A DNA stretch of 64,000 nt from CAYRXM01 sp964449465 (GTDB taxonomy: Bacteria; Chloroflexota; Anaerolineae; JAFGEY01): assembly GCA_964449465.1 (NCBI GenBank), contig CAYVBK010000018.1:1-64000 (forward strand), in the 5' to 3' direction. Position 1 is the first letter of the stretch. The number at the start of each line of letters is the position of its first letter. A program made the translations under genes and the position numbers. The notes under the pieces were generated by a model, which saw only the letters and a list, made by a program, of their open reading frames with translations, had not been told where the DNA came from and made no database searches. Of the stretch, positions 7,535 to 16,941 are shown one piece after another.

Positions 7535-8977
7535 ATGACCTCTGCAACATTGACCCTCAATTTGAACCAAACCATCAGGCCGTTTCCGCACTATTGGGAA
7601 CGCTGCGTGGGCAGTTGCCATGCCGCTACCGCCCTGCGACAAGACTGGCGGGAGCAGCTCAAACGTTGCCACGACGAGTTGGGCTTTGAATATGTGCGCT
7701 TTCACGGCCTGCTCGACGACGACATGAGCATCTGCACCCAAGACTGGAATGGGCGAATCCACTATTCGTTCTACAACGTGGATTCGATTGCCGACTTTTT
7801 GCTGTCCATCGGCATGAAACCGTTTTGGGAATTGAGCTTTATGCCCACCCCGCTGGCCTCGGGCAGTAAGACGGTGTTTCACTATCGCGGCAACATCACC
7901 CCGCCCAAGGACTATACCGCCTGGGGCGACCTGATTTACCGATTGGCCGCCCATCTGGTGGACCGTTATGGCCTCGACGAAACGCGCCGGTGGTTCTTTG
8001 AGGTCTGGAACGAACCCAACCTGTCCTTTTTCTGGGCTGGCACACAGGCCGAGTACTTTGAACTGTACCGCCACGCCGCCCAAGCCATCAAAGCAGTAGA
8101 CAGCCAACTGCCGGTAGGCGGGCCGTCTACCGCCTGCAACGCCTGGATTCCCGAACTGCGCGCCTATTGTCAGGCCAACGCCACACCGCTGGATTTTGTG
8201 TCCACCCACCACTATCCCACCGACGCCGCGTTGGGACACAGCATGGATATGGAGGCGCAAATGGCCGCCGTGCCACGCGGCATCTTGCATTCGGTGACCG
8301 CCCAGGCGCGCCGCGAAGCGGGCGACCTGCCGCTGTATTACACCGAGTGGAACAACTCGCCCAGCAGTCGCGATGCATATCACGACGACCCGTATGCAGC
8401 CGCTTTTGCGATCAAGACCATCGTAGACAATCAAGGGTTGGTTGACCTCTACTCGTTCTGGACATTCTCGGATATCTTTGAAGAAGTGAGTCTTCCTTCC
8501 GCGCCCTATCACGGCGGCTTTGGCCTGCTCAACCTGTACGGCATCCCCAAGCCTACCTACCGCGCCTTTGAACTGCTGCACCACCTGGGGCAGGAGCGCC
8601 TGCCGGTCGAACTGACCGAACATCCCACCGTCGAGGCCGTCGCCGTCAAACGGGCCGGCGGCGTAGACCTGCTGATCTATAACCATCATGTGCCGCTGGC
8701 TCCCATCGAAACGGCGCCCATTCAGGTGATCATCCAGGGCGGCGGCGATTCTCTGCACGCTACCGTGCAGCGCATTGACGCCGATCATGCCAACCCCAAG
8801 CGCCGCTGGCAAGAGTTGGGCAGCCCCGAATACCCTACCCCGGCCGCCCTCGCCGAACTGCGCCGGGCCTCGGAAATGCCCGCCGAGCCATTGACCGTTT
8901 ATCGCCAAGATAACAACTGGGCGTTTGATGTCGCCGTGCCGCCGCATAGCGTCCTGGCCATTCATCTGGAGGCATAG
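7535..8977 (+). CDS. GH39 family glycoside hydrolase (beta-xylosidase-like)
   Basis: A 480-residue protein with the GH39 TIM barrel and C-terminal beta domain. The acid/base Glu160 is in the EVWNEPNL motif and the nucleophile Glu271 in YYTEWNNS, both at positions close to those of characterised GH39 xylosidases (E160 and E277 in the T. saccharolyticum enzyme, from memory). It also has RFHGLLDDD near the N-terminus and FYNVDSIADFLLSIGMKP, typical of the family. There is no signal peptide, so it would act on imported oligosaccharides. AAAGGAGG precedes the start. Five bases separate it from the mannose-6-phosphate isomerase gene. Beta-xylosidase is the best guess; alpha-L-iduronidase-like activity also exists in GH39. 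Confidence 0.9.
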   Translation: MTSATLTLNLNQTIRPFPHYWERCVGSCHAATALRQDWREQLKRCHDELGFEYVRFHGLLDDDMSICTQDWNGRIHYSFYNVDSIADFLLSIGMKPFWELSFMPTPLASGSKTVFHYRGNITPPKDYTAWGDLIYRLAAHLVDRYGLDETRRWFFEVWNEPNLSFFWAGTQAEYFELYRHAAQAIKAVDSQLPVGGPSTACNAWIPELRAYCQANATPLDFVSTHHYPTDAALGHSMDMEAQMAAVPRGILHSVTAQARREAGDLPLYYTEWNNSPSSRDAYHDDPYAAAFAIKTIVDNQGLVDLYSFWTFSDIFEEVSLPSAPYHGGFGLLNLYGIPKPTYRAFELLHHLGQERLPVELTEHPTVEAVAVKRAGGVDLLIYNHHVPLAPIETAPIQVIIQGGGDSLHATVQRIDADHANPKRRWQELGSPEYPTPAALAELRRASEMPAEPLTVYRQDNNWAFDVAVPPHSVLAIHLEA

Positions 8978-8982
8978 CATAG

Positions 8983-10080
8983 ATGGAGCCTCTATACCCG
9001 CTGCGTTTCAAGGAAATTTTGCGCAATTACGGCTTTGGCGGCCGCTGGATGCTCGATGTATTTGAAAAAGAAAGCCTGCCTGCCGACCATCGCCTGGCCG
9101 AAACATGGGAGGTCTGCGACCGCCCCGGCGAGTCCAGCGAGGTGATCAATGGTCCCCTGCGCGGCAAGACGCTGCACGAATTGATCGATCTCTATGACGA
9201 ACGGCTGTTGGGGCGCGATGTGATCGCCCGCTGCGGCCGCCGCTTTCCTCTGCTGATCAAGTTCCTGGATGCCTCGCACACCCTGAATGAGCAGGTGCAT
9301 CAAGGCGACGAACTGGCCCGCGCACAGGGGTTGACCGATCCCGGCAAGACCGAAGCCTGGTACATGCTGCACATCCGCGACGGCGCCACCGTCCGCTGCG
9401 GCGCCCGTCCCGGCGTCAGCGCATCCGACATTCACGATGCTCTGGCCGACGGCACCATCCGCGAATACATGCAAGAATACCCGGTGCAGCCCGGCGACGC
9501 CTTTTTGCTCTATGCCGGAGCCATGCACTATACGTGCGGCGGCGTGTTGTTTTATGAAATTATGCAAAATTCTGACGTGATCATTGGCCTGCGCAAGCCC
9601 GATGACAGTTTGCCAAAAGAACAAAAAGAGGCTAAAATTCAGGCCATGATGTCAGGGATTCACCTGGAAGAGGGTTTTGACTGCAAAATCCGTCCGGTGA
9701 CTGTGACCCAGGGCGCCAACCGGCACACCTGGGTTTTTGCTTGCGCCTATTTTGCCCTCAAACGGTTGGATTTGCAAGAGCCTTGCACCATTCAGTGCGA
9801 CGGGCGGCAGTTTTACGTGATCTCGCAAATTCAGGGGCGCGCCACAGTCAGTGGCGGCAGCAGTCGAGAGAGCCTGCGACCGGGTCGTTCCTGCCTCTTG
9901 CCGGCCGATCTGGGAACAGTGATCATCAAACCAGATGGCCCCTGTGCCCTTGTGCAGGCATGGCTGCCCGACCTGGCTCAAGATGTAGTGGCCCCGCTGC
10001 GGCAGGCCGGCATCGCCGATAACGACATTGCCGGGTTGGGAGGTCAAACCCGCCTCAATCCGTTGATTACCTTGTTATAA
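8983..10080 (+). CDS. manA: Class I mannose-6-phosphate isomerase
   Basis: A 365-residue cupin-type phosphomannose isomerase. Zinc-site and family motifs: PLLIKFLDASHTLNEQVHQGD (the Gln-x-His pair), KTEAWYML, and a second cupin half with GDAFLLYAGAMHYTCGGVLFYEIMQNSD. It interconverts mannose-6-phosphate and fructose-6-phosphate, linking the sugar module to glycolysis. It is slightly longer than the short Bacillus type because of the C-terminal beta domain. Directly behind GH39 and likely cotranscribed. Nested inverted repeats follow its stop. Confidence 0.88.
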   Translation: MEPLYPLRFKEILRNYGFGGRWMLDVFEKESLPADHRLAETWEVCDRPGESSEVINGPLRGKTLHELIDLYDERLLGRDVIARCGRRFPLLIKFLDASHTLNEQVHQGDELARAQGLTDPGKTEAWYMLHIRDGATVRCGARPGVSASDIHDALADGTIREYMQEYPVQPGDAFLLYAGAMHYTCGGVLFYEIMQNSDVIIGLRKPDDSLPKEQKEAKIQAMMSGIHLEEGFDCKIRPVTVTQGANRHTWVFACAYFALKRLDLQEPCTIQCDGRQFYVISQIQGRATVSGGSSRESLRPGRSCLLPADLGTVIIKPDGPCALVQAWLPDLAQDVVAPLRQAGIADNDIAGLGGQTRLNPLITLL

Positions 10081-10087
10081 ACACAAA

Positions 10088-10158
10088 CGTTCAGACCCCC
10101 TGGCAAAGGTTGTAAAGGATTGCATTAAACCTTTGCCAGAGTCACAACAACCTGAACG
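10088..10158 (+). repeat. Nested inverted repeats
   Basis: An outer pair, CGTTCAG (10088-10094) and CTGAACG (10152-10158), encloses an inner perfect 12-bp pair, CTGGCAAAGGTT (10100-10111) and AACCTTTGCCAG (10128-10139). It lies between manA and the ATPase gene. No T-run follows, so it is not a clear intrinsic terminator. It could be a bidirectional RNA structure in the ATPase leader or a small mobile repeat. Confidence 0.6.
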
Positions 10159-10198
10159 ACTGTAAAAATCTGACATATCGGAGATCGAGTCAAATTCT

Positions 10199-13072
10199 AT
10201 GAGCAACCCCAAGTCTGGATCGGGCTTTGATCGCGCCATTCACACGGCGCCGATCGGTGAGATCTTTGGCTTGCTGCAAACCAGGCCATTTGGCCTGACC
10301 GAAGCGGAGGTTCTGGAACGGCAGCGTCGCTGTGGCCGGAACGCCATTCACAAGGTGCAAGGCAAGCCGCTGTACGTCAAACTGTTAGCCAACTTTACCC
10401 ACCTGATGGCTATTCTGCTATGGGTGGGCGGCATCGTGGCCTTTATTGCCGACATGCCCCAACTGGGCATCGCCGTGTGGGCCGTCAACCTGATCAACGG
10501 CGCGTTCAGCTTTTGGCAAGAGTTCCGCGCCGAAAAGGCCATTGAGGCCTTGCAACACATGCTGCCCCAATACGTCCGCGTGCTGCGCGACGGGCAAGAG
10601 CAGCGCATCCTGGCCGAAGAGTTGACCCCCGGCGATGTGATGCTGCTGTCTGAAGGCGACCGCATCTCGGCCGACGGGCGGCTGATCGAAGAGGCCGAGT
10701 TGCGCGCCAACCAGTCTACCCTCACCGGCGAATCGCACCCGGTGCGCAAGACCCTCGAGGCCGTGCTGGACACCAGCCTTTCACCCGCCGAAGTGTCCAA
10801 CCTGGTTTTTGCCGGCACCAACGTGGCTGCCGGCGTCGGCAAAGCCATCGTCTTTGCCGTCGGTATGGACACCCAGTTTGGCAAGGTGGCCGGCCTGACC
10901 CAATCGCTGGAAGAGGAACCCAGCCCACTGCAAAAAGAGATGGTCACACTGACGCGCATGATTTCGACAGTAGCCGTGTGCGCCGGGCTGGTCTTTTTTG
11001 CGCTAGCCGTGATCCTGGCCGGCATTAACCTGGCCGAAGGCTTTATCTTTGGTCTGGGTATGATTGTGGCCTTTGTGCCAGAAGGCCTGCTACCCACCGT
11101 CACCCTGGCCCTGGCCATGGGCACGCAGCGTATGGCCCGGCGCAACGCCTTGATCAAACGGCTCTCGGCGGTCGAGACGCTGGGCTGCGCCACCGTTATT
11201 TGCACCGACAAGACCGGCACCTTGACCCAAAACGAGATGACTGTGCGCGACCTGTGGGTGGCCGGGCAACGGCTCACCGTGACCGGCGTGGGCTATGCTC
11301 CAGAGGGCGACATTCTCGACAGTAGCCCGATGCCTCGTCCGGTGCAATGTGGACGGTCGAGCGGACTGCTGGAGCAAGACCTGCGCCAACTGCTGACCGC
11401 CGCAGCCTTGTGCAACAATGCCCGCCTACTGCCGCCCGATGACGAGTCGGACCGATGGACGATTTTGGGCGACCCCACCGAGGCCGCCCTGATCGTGGCG
11501 GCACACAAAGGCGGCCTGGACATTCCGGCCGAAGAAGGGCAAACGCCGCGCCTGCGCGAACTGCCTTTTGACTCGCGGCGCAAGCGCATGAGTACCATTC
11601 ACCATGTGCAGACAACCACCGGCGAGCATGCACACCTGGTTTATGTCAAAGGCTCGCCGCGCGAAGTGCTATCACTTTGCATGCGCATCCGTCGCCAGGG
11701 TCAGGATCATCCCCTGGAGCAAGATGAGCGCGACCAGATTTTGGCCGCCAATGACGCCTATGCCCGCAACGGTCAGCGCGTGTTGGCCGTGGCTATGCGC
11801 ACACTGGCGCAGACCCCACGCGCCCCGTTCAGCCTGAGCGACTATACCCCGCAAGCCGTCGAAAATGAGTTGATCTTTCTCGGCCTGATAGCTATGATGG
11901 ACCCGCCCCGCCCTGAAGTGGCCGAGGCCGTGGCGCGGTGTCACCGCGCCGGCATTCGCGTGATCATGATCACCGGCGATTACGGCCTCACCGCCGAGAG
12001 CATTGCTCGGCGCATTAGCATCATCCAGAGCGAGCGACCGCGCATCGTCACCGGCGCCGACCTGGAAACGATGAGCCGCGACGACCTCAAAACAGCCCTG
12101 CAAGACGAGGTGATTTTTGCCCGCGTCACCCCCGAACACAAGCTCCAGGTGGTGACAGCCCTGCAAGAGATGGGCGAGGTGGTGGCCGTTACCGGCGATG
12201 GGGTCAATGACGCGCCTGCCCTCAAAAAGGCCGACATTGGCGTAGCCATGGGGCTGGCCGGCACCGACGTAGCCAAAGAAGCCGCCGACATGATTCTCAC
12301 CGATGACAATTTTGCCTCTATCGTCAACGCCGTCGAAGAAGGGCGCGCCGTCTATGCCAACATTAAAAAGTTTACCTGCTATATTTTCACCAGCAACACG
12401 CCCGAAGCGGTGCCGTTCATATTGTTTGCATTCACCCGGGCGCGCATCCCCATCGCCCTCAACGTCATGCACATTTTGGCCGTAGACCTGGGCACCGACA
12501 TTGTGCCGGCCCTGGCTCTGGGCGCCGAGCCGCCCGAACCCGGCGTGATGGACCGCCCGCCGCGCAACTTGAAAGAACATGTGATCACCCCGGCTCTTTT
12601 GCTGCGCGCCTATGTGCTGCTCGGCCCGCTCCAAAGCCTGGCTGTGATGGCCGCCTTTTATTACCAATACTGGATGAACGGCTATTGGGGGCAGTGGCTC
12701 GACCTGCCGGCGCAGGGCTGGATCTATTTCTCGGCGATGGGCATGGCTCTGGCCGCCGTCGTCACCACTCAGATCGGCAACCTGTTTGCCCAGCGCGCCG
12801 AACGCAGCTCGATTTTCCACATCGGCTGGTTTAGCAACCGCTGGGTCTGGATGGGCATCGCCTCTGAATTGGTCGTCATTTTTGCCATCATCTATGTTCC
12901 CATTTTGAACCGCTTTATCGGCACGGCGCCCTTTGCCTTGAGCAACTGGCTCTTTTTGCTGGCCTGGGCGCCCTCGCTGTGGATATTGGACGAGATCAAC
13001 AAGGCTGTTCGGCGATGGATGGCGCGCCGTCAAACGCGCCCAACCCATCAGACTGAACGCAGGAGGAACTGA
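10199..13072 (+). CDS. P-type cation ATPase, Na+/K+-ATPase-like (P2C)
   Basis: A 957-residue P2-type ATPase. Phosphorylation site ICTDKTGTLTQNEMTV with Asp337; TGES actuator motif (STLTGESHPV); hinge GDGVNDAPALKKADIGVAMG; about ten membrane segments. The fourth membrane segment has PEGLL, the sequence of Na+/K+- and H+/K+-ATPases, where Ca2+ pumps usually have PEGLP. Segment six reads AVDLGTDIVPALALGAE followed by PPRN, also like the alpha subunit of Na+/K+-ATPase. I therefore favour monovalent cation transport. The stop abuts the start of the first TrkA gene, so pump and RCK proteins form one operon. Plasma membrane. Confidence 0.88.
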   Translation: MSNPKSGSGFDRAIHTAPIGEIFGLLQTRPFGLTEAEVLERQRRCGRNAIHKVQGKPLYVKLLANFTHLMAILLWVGGIVAFIADMPQLGIAVWAVNLINGAFSFWQEFRAEKAIEALQHMLPQYVRVLRDGQEQRILAEELTPGDVMLLSEGDRISADGRLIEEAELRANQSTLTGESHPVRKTLEAVLDTSLSPAEVSNLVFAGTNVAAGVGKAIVFAVGMDTQFGKVAGLTQSLEEEPSPLQKEMVTLTRMISTVAVCAGLVFFALAVILAGINLAEGFIFGLGMIVAFVPEGLLPTVTLALAMGTQRMARRNALIKRLSAVETLGCATVICTDKTGTLTQNEMTVRDLWVAGQRLTVTGVGYAPEGDILDSSPMPRPVQCGRSSGLLEQDLRQLLTAAALCNNARLLPPDDESDRWTILGDPTEAALIVAAHKGGLDIPAEEGQTPRLRELPFDSRRKRMSTIHHVQTTTGEHAHLVYVKGSPREVLSLCMRIRRQGQDHPLEQDERDQILAANDAYARNGQRVLAVAMRTLAQTPRAPFSLSDYTPQAVENELIFLGLIAMMDPPRPEVAEAVARCHRAGIRVIMITGDYGLTAESIARRISIIQSERPRIVTGADLETMSRDDLKTALQDEVIFARVTPEHKLQVVTALQEMGEVVAVTGDGVNDAPALKKADIGVAMGLAGTDVAKEAADMILTDDNFASIVNAVEEGRAVYANIKKFTCYIFTSNTPEAVPFILFAFTRARIPIALNVMHILAVDLGTDIVPALALGAEPPEPGVMDRPPRNLKEHVITPALLLRAYVLLGPLQSLAVMAAFYYQYWMNGYWGQWLDLPAQGWIYFSAMGMALAAVVTTQIGNLFAQRAERSSIFHIGWFSNRWVWMGIASELVVIFAIIYVPILNRFIGTAPFALSNWLFLLAWAPSLWILDEINKAVRRWMARRQTRPTHQTERRRN

Positions 13073-13723
13073 ATGAGATTTATCATTATCGGCTGCGGGC
13101 GCACCGGCTCGACGCTGGCTCGCCTGCTGGCCTTGCGTGGGCATGCTGTGACGGTGGTAGACCACGACCCGCTTCGCTTCGACCGTCTGGGGTCGGCCTT
13201 TGGCGGAAAAACCGTGATCGGCATCGGTTTTGACCGCGATGTGTTGATCCAGGCTGGCATCGAACGCGCCGACGGCCTGGCGGCTGTCACCGAAAGCGAC
13301 GAAACCAATATCGTGGCGGCACGCATGGCCAGCATGGTGTTCCGCGTGCCCAAAGTGTTTGCCCGCCTGTTCGACCCGCGCAAGGTGGAAATTTATCAAC
13401 GGCTGGGGCTGCAAACCATCGCCCCTGTATCCTGGGCGGCCAACCGCGTGGCCGACCTGCTGTGCGGCTCACAGTTTGACACCATGACCAGCCTGGGCAG
13501 CGGCCAGGTAGACCTGGTACAGGTCGAGGCACCCTTTTCGTGGGTGGGGCGGACGGTCAGCCAGATCGTCATACCCGGTGAGGTGCAGGTTGTGACCATC
13601 TCGCGCGGCGGCAAGACGTTTTTGCCCACACAAGGCACGCTGTTTCAGGCCGGCGATTGGGTTCACCTGGCCATCTTGACCGCCGCCGCCGACCGCATCA
13701 AGGCGATCCTGGAACTAGACTAG
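13073..13723 (+). CDS. TrkA family potassium uptake regulator (copy 1)
   Basis: A 216-residue protein with an N-terminal RCK/TrkA-N NAD-binding Rossmann fold (FIIIGCGRTGSTLARLLALRGH) and a C-terminal TrkA-C domain after about residue 140. Such subunits form gating rings on Trk/Ktr K+ channels; no TrkH/KtrB channel is visible in the window. Its ATG follows the ATPase stop with no gap. RCK_C domains of some Gram-positive proteins bind c-di-AMP (family knowledge), which may link this operon to the riboswitch upstream. Confidence 0.88.
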   Translation: MRFIIIGCGRTGSTLARLLALRGHAVTVVDHDPLRFDRLGSAFGGKTVIGIGFDRDVLIQAGIERADGLAAVTESDETNIVAARMASMVFRVPKVFARLFDPRKVEIYQRLGLQTIAPVSWAANRVADLLCGSQFDTMTSLGSGQVDLVQVEAPFSWVGRTVSQIVIPGEVQVVTISRGGKTFLPTQGTLFQAGDWVHLAILTAAADRIKAILELD

Positions 13724-13737
13724 GAAGGAGAGACCCC

Positions 13738-14409
13738 ATGAATGTCATCATCGTAGGCGGAGGCAAGGTTGGCTCTCATGTCGCCTCGCTGCTCCTGGCT
13801 GGCGGGCATCATGTCCGCGTGGTCGAAGAACGACGCACTGCTCTACAACGATTGCAAACCGAAATCCCCCCCGAAATCATCTTGATCGGTAGCGGCACCG
13901 ACCCCGCCATGCTGGAACAGGCCGGCATCCATCAAGCTCATGTGCTAGCCGCCGTCACCGGCAACGACGAGGTCAACCTGGTGGCAGCCAGCCTGGCCCG
14001 TTTCGAGTTTAACGTGCCGCGCATCATCGGGCGGGTCAACAACCCCAAAAATGCCTGGCTGTTCACCCCACAAATGGGCATTGACGTGGCCCTCGACCAA
14101 TCGGACCTGATGGCGCATCTGGTCACCGAAGAAATGTCGTTGGGCGACATGATGATCCTGCTCAAGTTTCGCAAGGGGCAGTATTCGCTGGTAGAAGAAA
14201 AAGTGCATCCCCAGTCGGCGGTAGCAGGCAAACACCTGCGCGAGCTGCACCTACCGCCCGAATGTGTTTTGGTAGCTATTTTGCGCCGCACCGGCATGAT
14301 CATCCCCAACGGCGATACCGTTTTGCAGCCGGCCGATGAAGTTCTGGCTCTGGCGCATGCCTCATCGCTGGCTCAACTGGCCGCCTTGTTGGGGCCGCAG
14401 GGAAAATAA
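13738..14409 (+). CDS. TrkA family potassium uptake regulator (copy 2)
   Basis: A 223-residue TrkA-N/TrkA-C protein, homologous to its upstream neighbour. The Rossmann start is VIIVGGGKVGSHVASLLL, then IGSGTDPAMLEQAGI, AVTGNDEVNLVAASLA and a C-terminal domain with AGKHLRELHLPPE. The start at 13738 follows AAGGAGAGA; an upstream in-frame extension overlaps copy 1. A pair of adjacent, diverged single-RCK genes suggests a hetero-oligomeric gating ring. Likely cotranscribed with the ATPase. Confidence 0.88.
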   Translation: MNVIIVGGGKVGSHVASLLLAGGHHVRVVEERRTALQRLQTEIPPEIILIGSGTDPAMLEQAGIHQAHVLAAVTGNDEVNLVAASLARFEFNVPRIIGRVNNPKNAWLFTPQMGIDVALDQSDLMAHLVTEEMSLGDMMILLKFRKGQYSLVEEKVHPQSAVAGKHLRELHLPPECVLVAILRRTGMIIPNGDTVLQPADEVLALAHASSLAQLAALLGPQGK

Positions 14410-14433
14410 TTTGTTTCTTTTTTGGGAGGAAAG

Positions 14434-15882
14434 ATGAGCTACACAGTCAAACTGGGTTTTGTTCCTTCGTACCGCTTTCGCTACACCGAGTGGTGTCAAA
14501 AAATGCGCGACGACTCGCTGGCCGCCCTGTCCCAACTCCAGGGCGTGCAGATTGTAACGCCGCAGCCCTCGCCCGACAGCCAGACGATTGATGCCGCACA
14601 AGGTTTGACCCCACACGGCATGGTTCACAGCCTGGATGAAGGCGAGGCCATCGCCGGGTATTTTGCCGCTCAAAAGGTGGATGGCCTGGTCCTGTGTCCG
14701 CTGGATTTTGGCGACGAGCGTTCGGCGGCCAAGATTGCCGAAAAGCTCGGCGTGCCGGTGCTGCTCTATGCCACTCAAGAACCACCCGCGCCAGATGACA
14801 CCGGCCTCAGCCGCACCTCTGACTCGTACTGCGGCAACCTGTCTATGGCCTCTGGCCTCTATCGGCGCAAAATCCCCTTCTACTATGCCGGCCTGTTCTT
14901 CCCCGATGAACCCTCATTCGCCGCTGCCGCGCAGGATTTTGTGCGCGCCGTAGCCGTGGTCAAGGGACTCAAAGGAGCGCGCATCGGCCAGGTGGGCGTG
15001 CGCCCGGCCACCTTTGAAACGGTAGGCTATGACGAGGTGGCCATGATCCAGAAATTCGGCCAAAACGTCATCTATGCCAACCTGTCGGACATTGTGGCCG
15101 CTGCCAAAGAGCTGGCCGATGGCGATGAGGCGGTGCAAGCCATCGTAGCCGATTATCACGCCCGCTACAAAACCATCACCGTCAGCGAGACGCACCTGCG
15201 CACGGCAGCCAAACTCGAAGCCGCCCTGACCCGATTCTGGACGCAAAACCGGTTGGCGGGCATGGCTATGCAATGCTGGCCCTCCATCGGCCGCGAAATG
15301 GGCATCTCGGTCTGCACCACCTATGGCCGTCTGACCGAAAAGGGTATGCTCACGGCCTGCGAAGCCGACATCCTGGGCGCGCTGTCTATGATGGTGCATT
15401 ACCATGCCGCCCTGGGTGAAACCGTGCCGCACTTTATTGACTGGACGATCCGTCACCGCGACAACCCCAACCAACTGCTGGCCTGGCACTGCGGCAACGC
15501 CCCGGCCTGCCTGGCCCGCAACGCCAACGAGGTGGCGCTGCGCTCACGCCGCGACATGAAGGGCAGCGAGCCGGTGCCAGAATGTGACCCCGCCGCCGGC
15601 CTGTCGCAGTTCCAGATCAGGCCCGGCAAGGTGACATTCTGCCGTCTGGCCGAGTATGACAATCAGTGGAAAATGCTCATCGCCACCGGCGAAATTGTGC
15701 CATCCGACGAGACGCTGGCCGGCACATGGTCATGGGTCGAGGTGCGCGATCACGACAAACTGTACCGCACCCTGGTCGAAGAAGGCTTTGTCCATCACGC
15801 CAGTATGATCCACGGCGATCAGATTCAGGCATTGCGGCTGGCCTGCAAATTCTTGGGCATCCAGCCGGTAGTGGTAGATTAG
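14434..15882 (+). CDS. L-fucose/L-arabinose isomerase family protein
   Basis: A 482-residue protein resembling the L-fucose isomerase superfamily: an N-terminal alpha/beta domain (VKLGFVPSYRFRYTEWC), a middle domain with VDGLVLCPLDFGDER, and a C-terminal beta-domain (GKVTFCRLAEYDNQWKML). Family enzymes convert aldoses such as fucose or arabinose to ketoses using Mn2+. The start at 14434 follows TGGGAGGAAAG. It is first in a likely operon with a PfkB kinase (14 bp later), an aldolase and an aldehyde oxidoreductase, matching an isomerase-kinase-aldolase route. Substrate unknown. Confidence 0.78.
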   Translation: MSYTVKLGFVPSYRFRYTEWCQKMRDDSLAALSQLQGVQIVTPQPSPDSQTIDAAQGLTPHGMVHSLDEGEAIAGYFAAQKVDGLVLCPLDFGDERSAAKIAEKLGVPVLLYATQEPPAPDDTGLSRTSDSYCGNLSMASGLYRRKIPFYYAGLFFPDEPSFAAAAQDFVRAVAVVKGLKGARIGQVGVRPATFETVGYDEVAMIQKFGQNVIYANLSDIVAAAKELADGDEAVQAIVADYHARYKTITVSETHLRTAAKLEAALTRFWTQNRLAGMAMQCWPSIGREMGISVCTTYGRLTEKGMLTACEADILGALSMMVHYHAALGETVPHFIDWTIRHRDNPNQLLAWHCGNAPACLARNANEVALRSRRDMKGSEPVPECDPAAGLSQFQIRPGKVTFCRLAEYDNQWKMLIATGEIVPSDETLAGTWSWVEVRDHDKLYRTLVEEGFVHHASMIHGDQIQALRLACKFLGIQPVVVD

Positions 15883-15895
15883 GGCGAACAGGAGC

Positions 15896-16831
15896 ATGAT
15901 GACCGATCATCTGGACATTGTTGGTTTGGGCCTGGCCACGCTCGACGTGCTGGTACGCCTGCGCGACATGCCCACCTGGGAACACGGCACGCGGCTGTCG
16001 GGCTTTCGCTTTGACGGTGGCGGACTGGTCGGCACGGCCATGGTGGCCGCCGCCAAGCTGGGGGCGCGGGTGGGCTTTATCGGCACGGCCGGCAACGACG
16101 ATGCCGCCGATCTCAAACTCAAGTCGTTTGTCGAATGTGGCGTAGACCTCAGCCGCCTGGCGCGCCGTCAGGGGGCTGAAGATCAGGTGGTGGTGGTGTA
16201 CGTTCACGCCGAAACTGGTGAGCGCGTCTTTGCCGGCATGGAAACATGGCGGCGGCAGCCCCTGGACCCGGCCGAACTGGACAAGGGCTATATCACCTCG
16301 GCCGACTATTTACATCTGGACGGCTTTCATCACCGGGCAGCCCTGCAAGCTGCCCGCTGGATGAAAGATGCCGGCAAAAAGGTGGTTATGGACGGCTCGA
16401 AAACCACCGGTCCGGTGAGCGAGGAACATCGCCAATTGGTGCCATACCTCGATGTGCTGATCACCGGCGAGGGCTATGGGCGTGGACTCACCGGCCAGGA
16501 CGACATCTGGCAGGCCGGCCGCGCCGTGCTGCAAATGGGGCCACGCATCTTTTGCGAAACCGTCGGCGAGCAAGGATGCTATACAATCACGGCAGAAGAA
16601 GAATTTCATACCCCGGCCTTTCAGGTAGACGTGATAGACACAACCGGCGCTGGCGATGTGTTTCACGGCGCATACATTGTCGGCCTGCTGCGCGGTTGGA
16701 CACCGCGTCAGTGCGCCCTGCTTGCCTCGGCCGTCTCAGCGATCAAATGCACCAAACTGGGCGGGCGGGCCGGCATCCCCAATTTTGAGCAAACGATGGC
16801 GTTCCTCAAGGAACGCGGCATCAAATGGTAA
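15896..16831 (+). CDS. PfkB family carbohydrate kinase
   Basis: A 311-residue ribokinase-fold kinase. N-terminal GLGLATLDVLVRLRDMP, a GG-containing lid (FDGGGLVGTAM), and the C-terminal PfkB signature DTTGAGDVFHGAYIVGLLRG with the catalytic Asp. It phosphorylates a sugar, here probably the ketose made by the upstream isomerase. Two ATGs are in frame, 15896 and 15899; AGGAG is better spaced from the second. Cytoplasmic. Confidence 0.88.
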   Translation: MMTDHLDIVGLGLATLDVLVRLRDMPTWEHGTRLSGFRFDGGGLVGTAMVAAAKLGARVGFIGTAGNDDAADLKLKSFVECGVDLSRLARRQGAEDQVVVVYVHAETGERVFAGMETWRRQPLDPAELDKGYITSADYLHLDGFHHRAALQAARWMKDAGKKVVMDGSKTTGPVSEEHRQLVPYLDVLITGEGYGRGLTGQDDIWQAGRAVLQMGPRIFCETVGEQGCYTITAEEEFHTPAFQVDVIDTTGAGDVFHGAYIVGLLRGWTPRQCALLASAVSAIKCTKLGGRAGIPNFEQTMAFLKERGIKW

Positions 16832-16941
16832 AACAAATTGTATCTTTTCATATAGGAACGCCGTCATCTGAACGGCCAGGCCGCCGGGGTGCCGGGGTTC
16901 CTTTGAGATGATCCAATCAATTGAATCTATGGAGCTAAAAA

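Noticed and set aside
7415..8980. Long minus-strand frame opposite the GH39 gene
   Set aside because: No recognisable domain and no ribosome site; the GH39 gene with complete catalytic residues explains the region.
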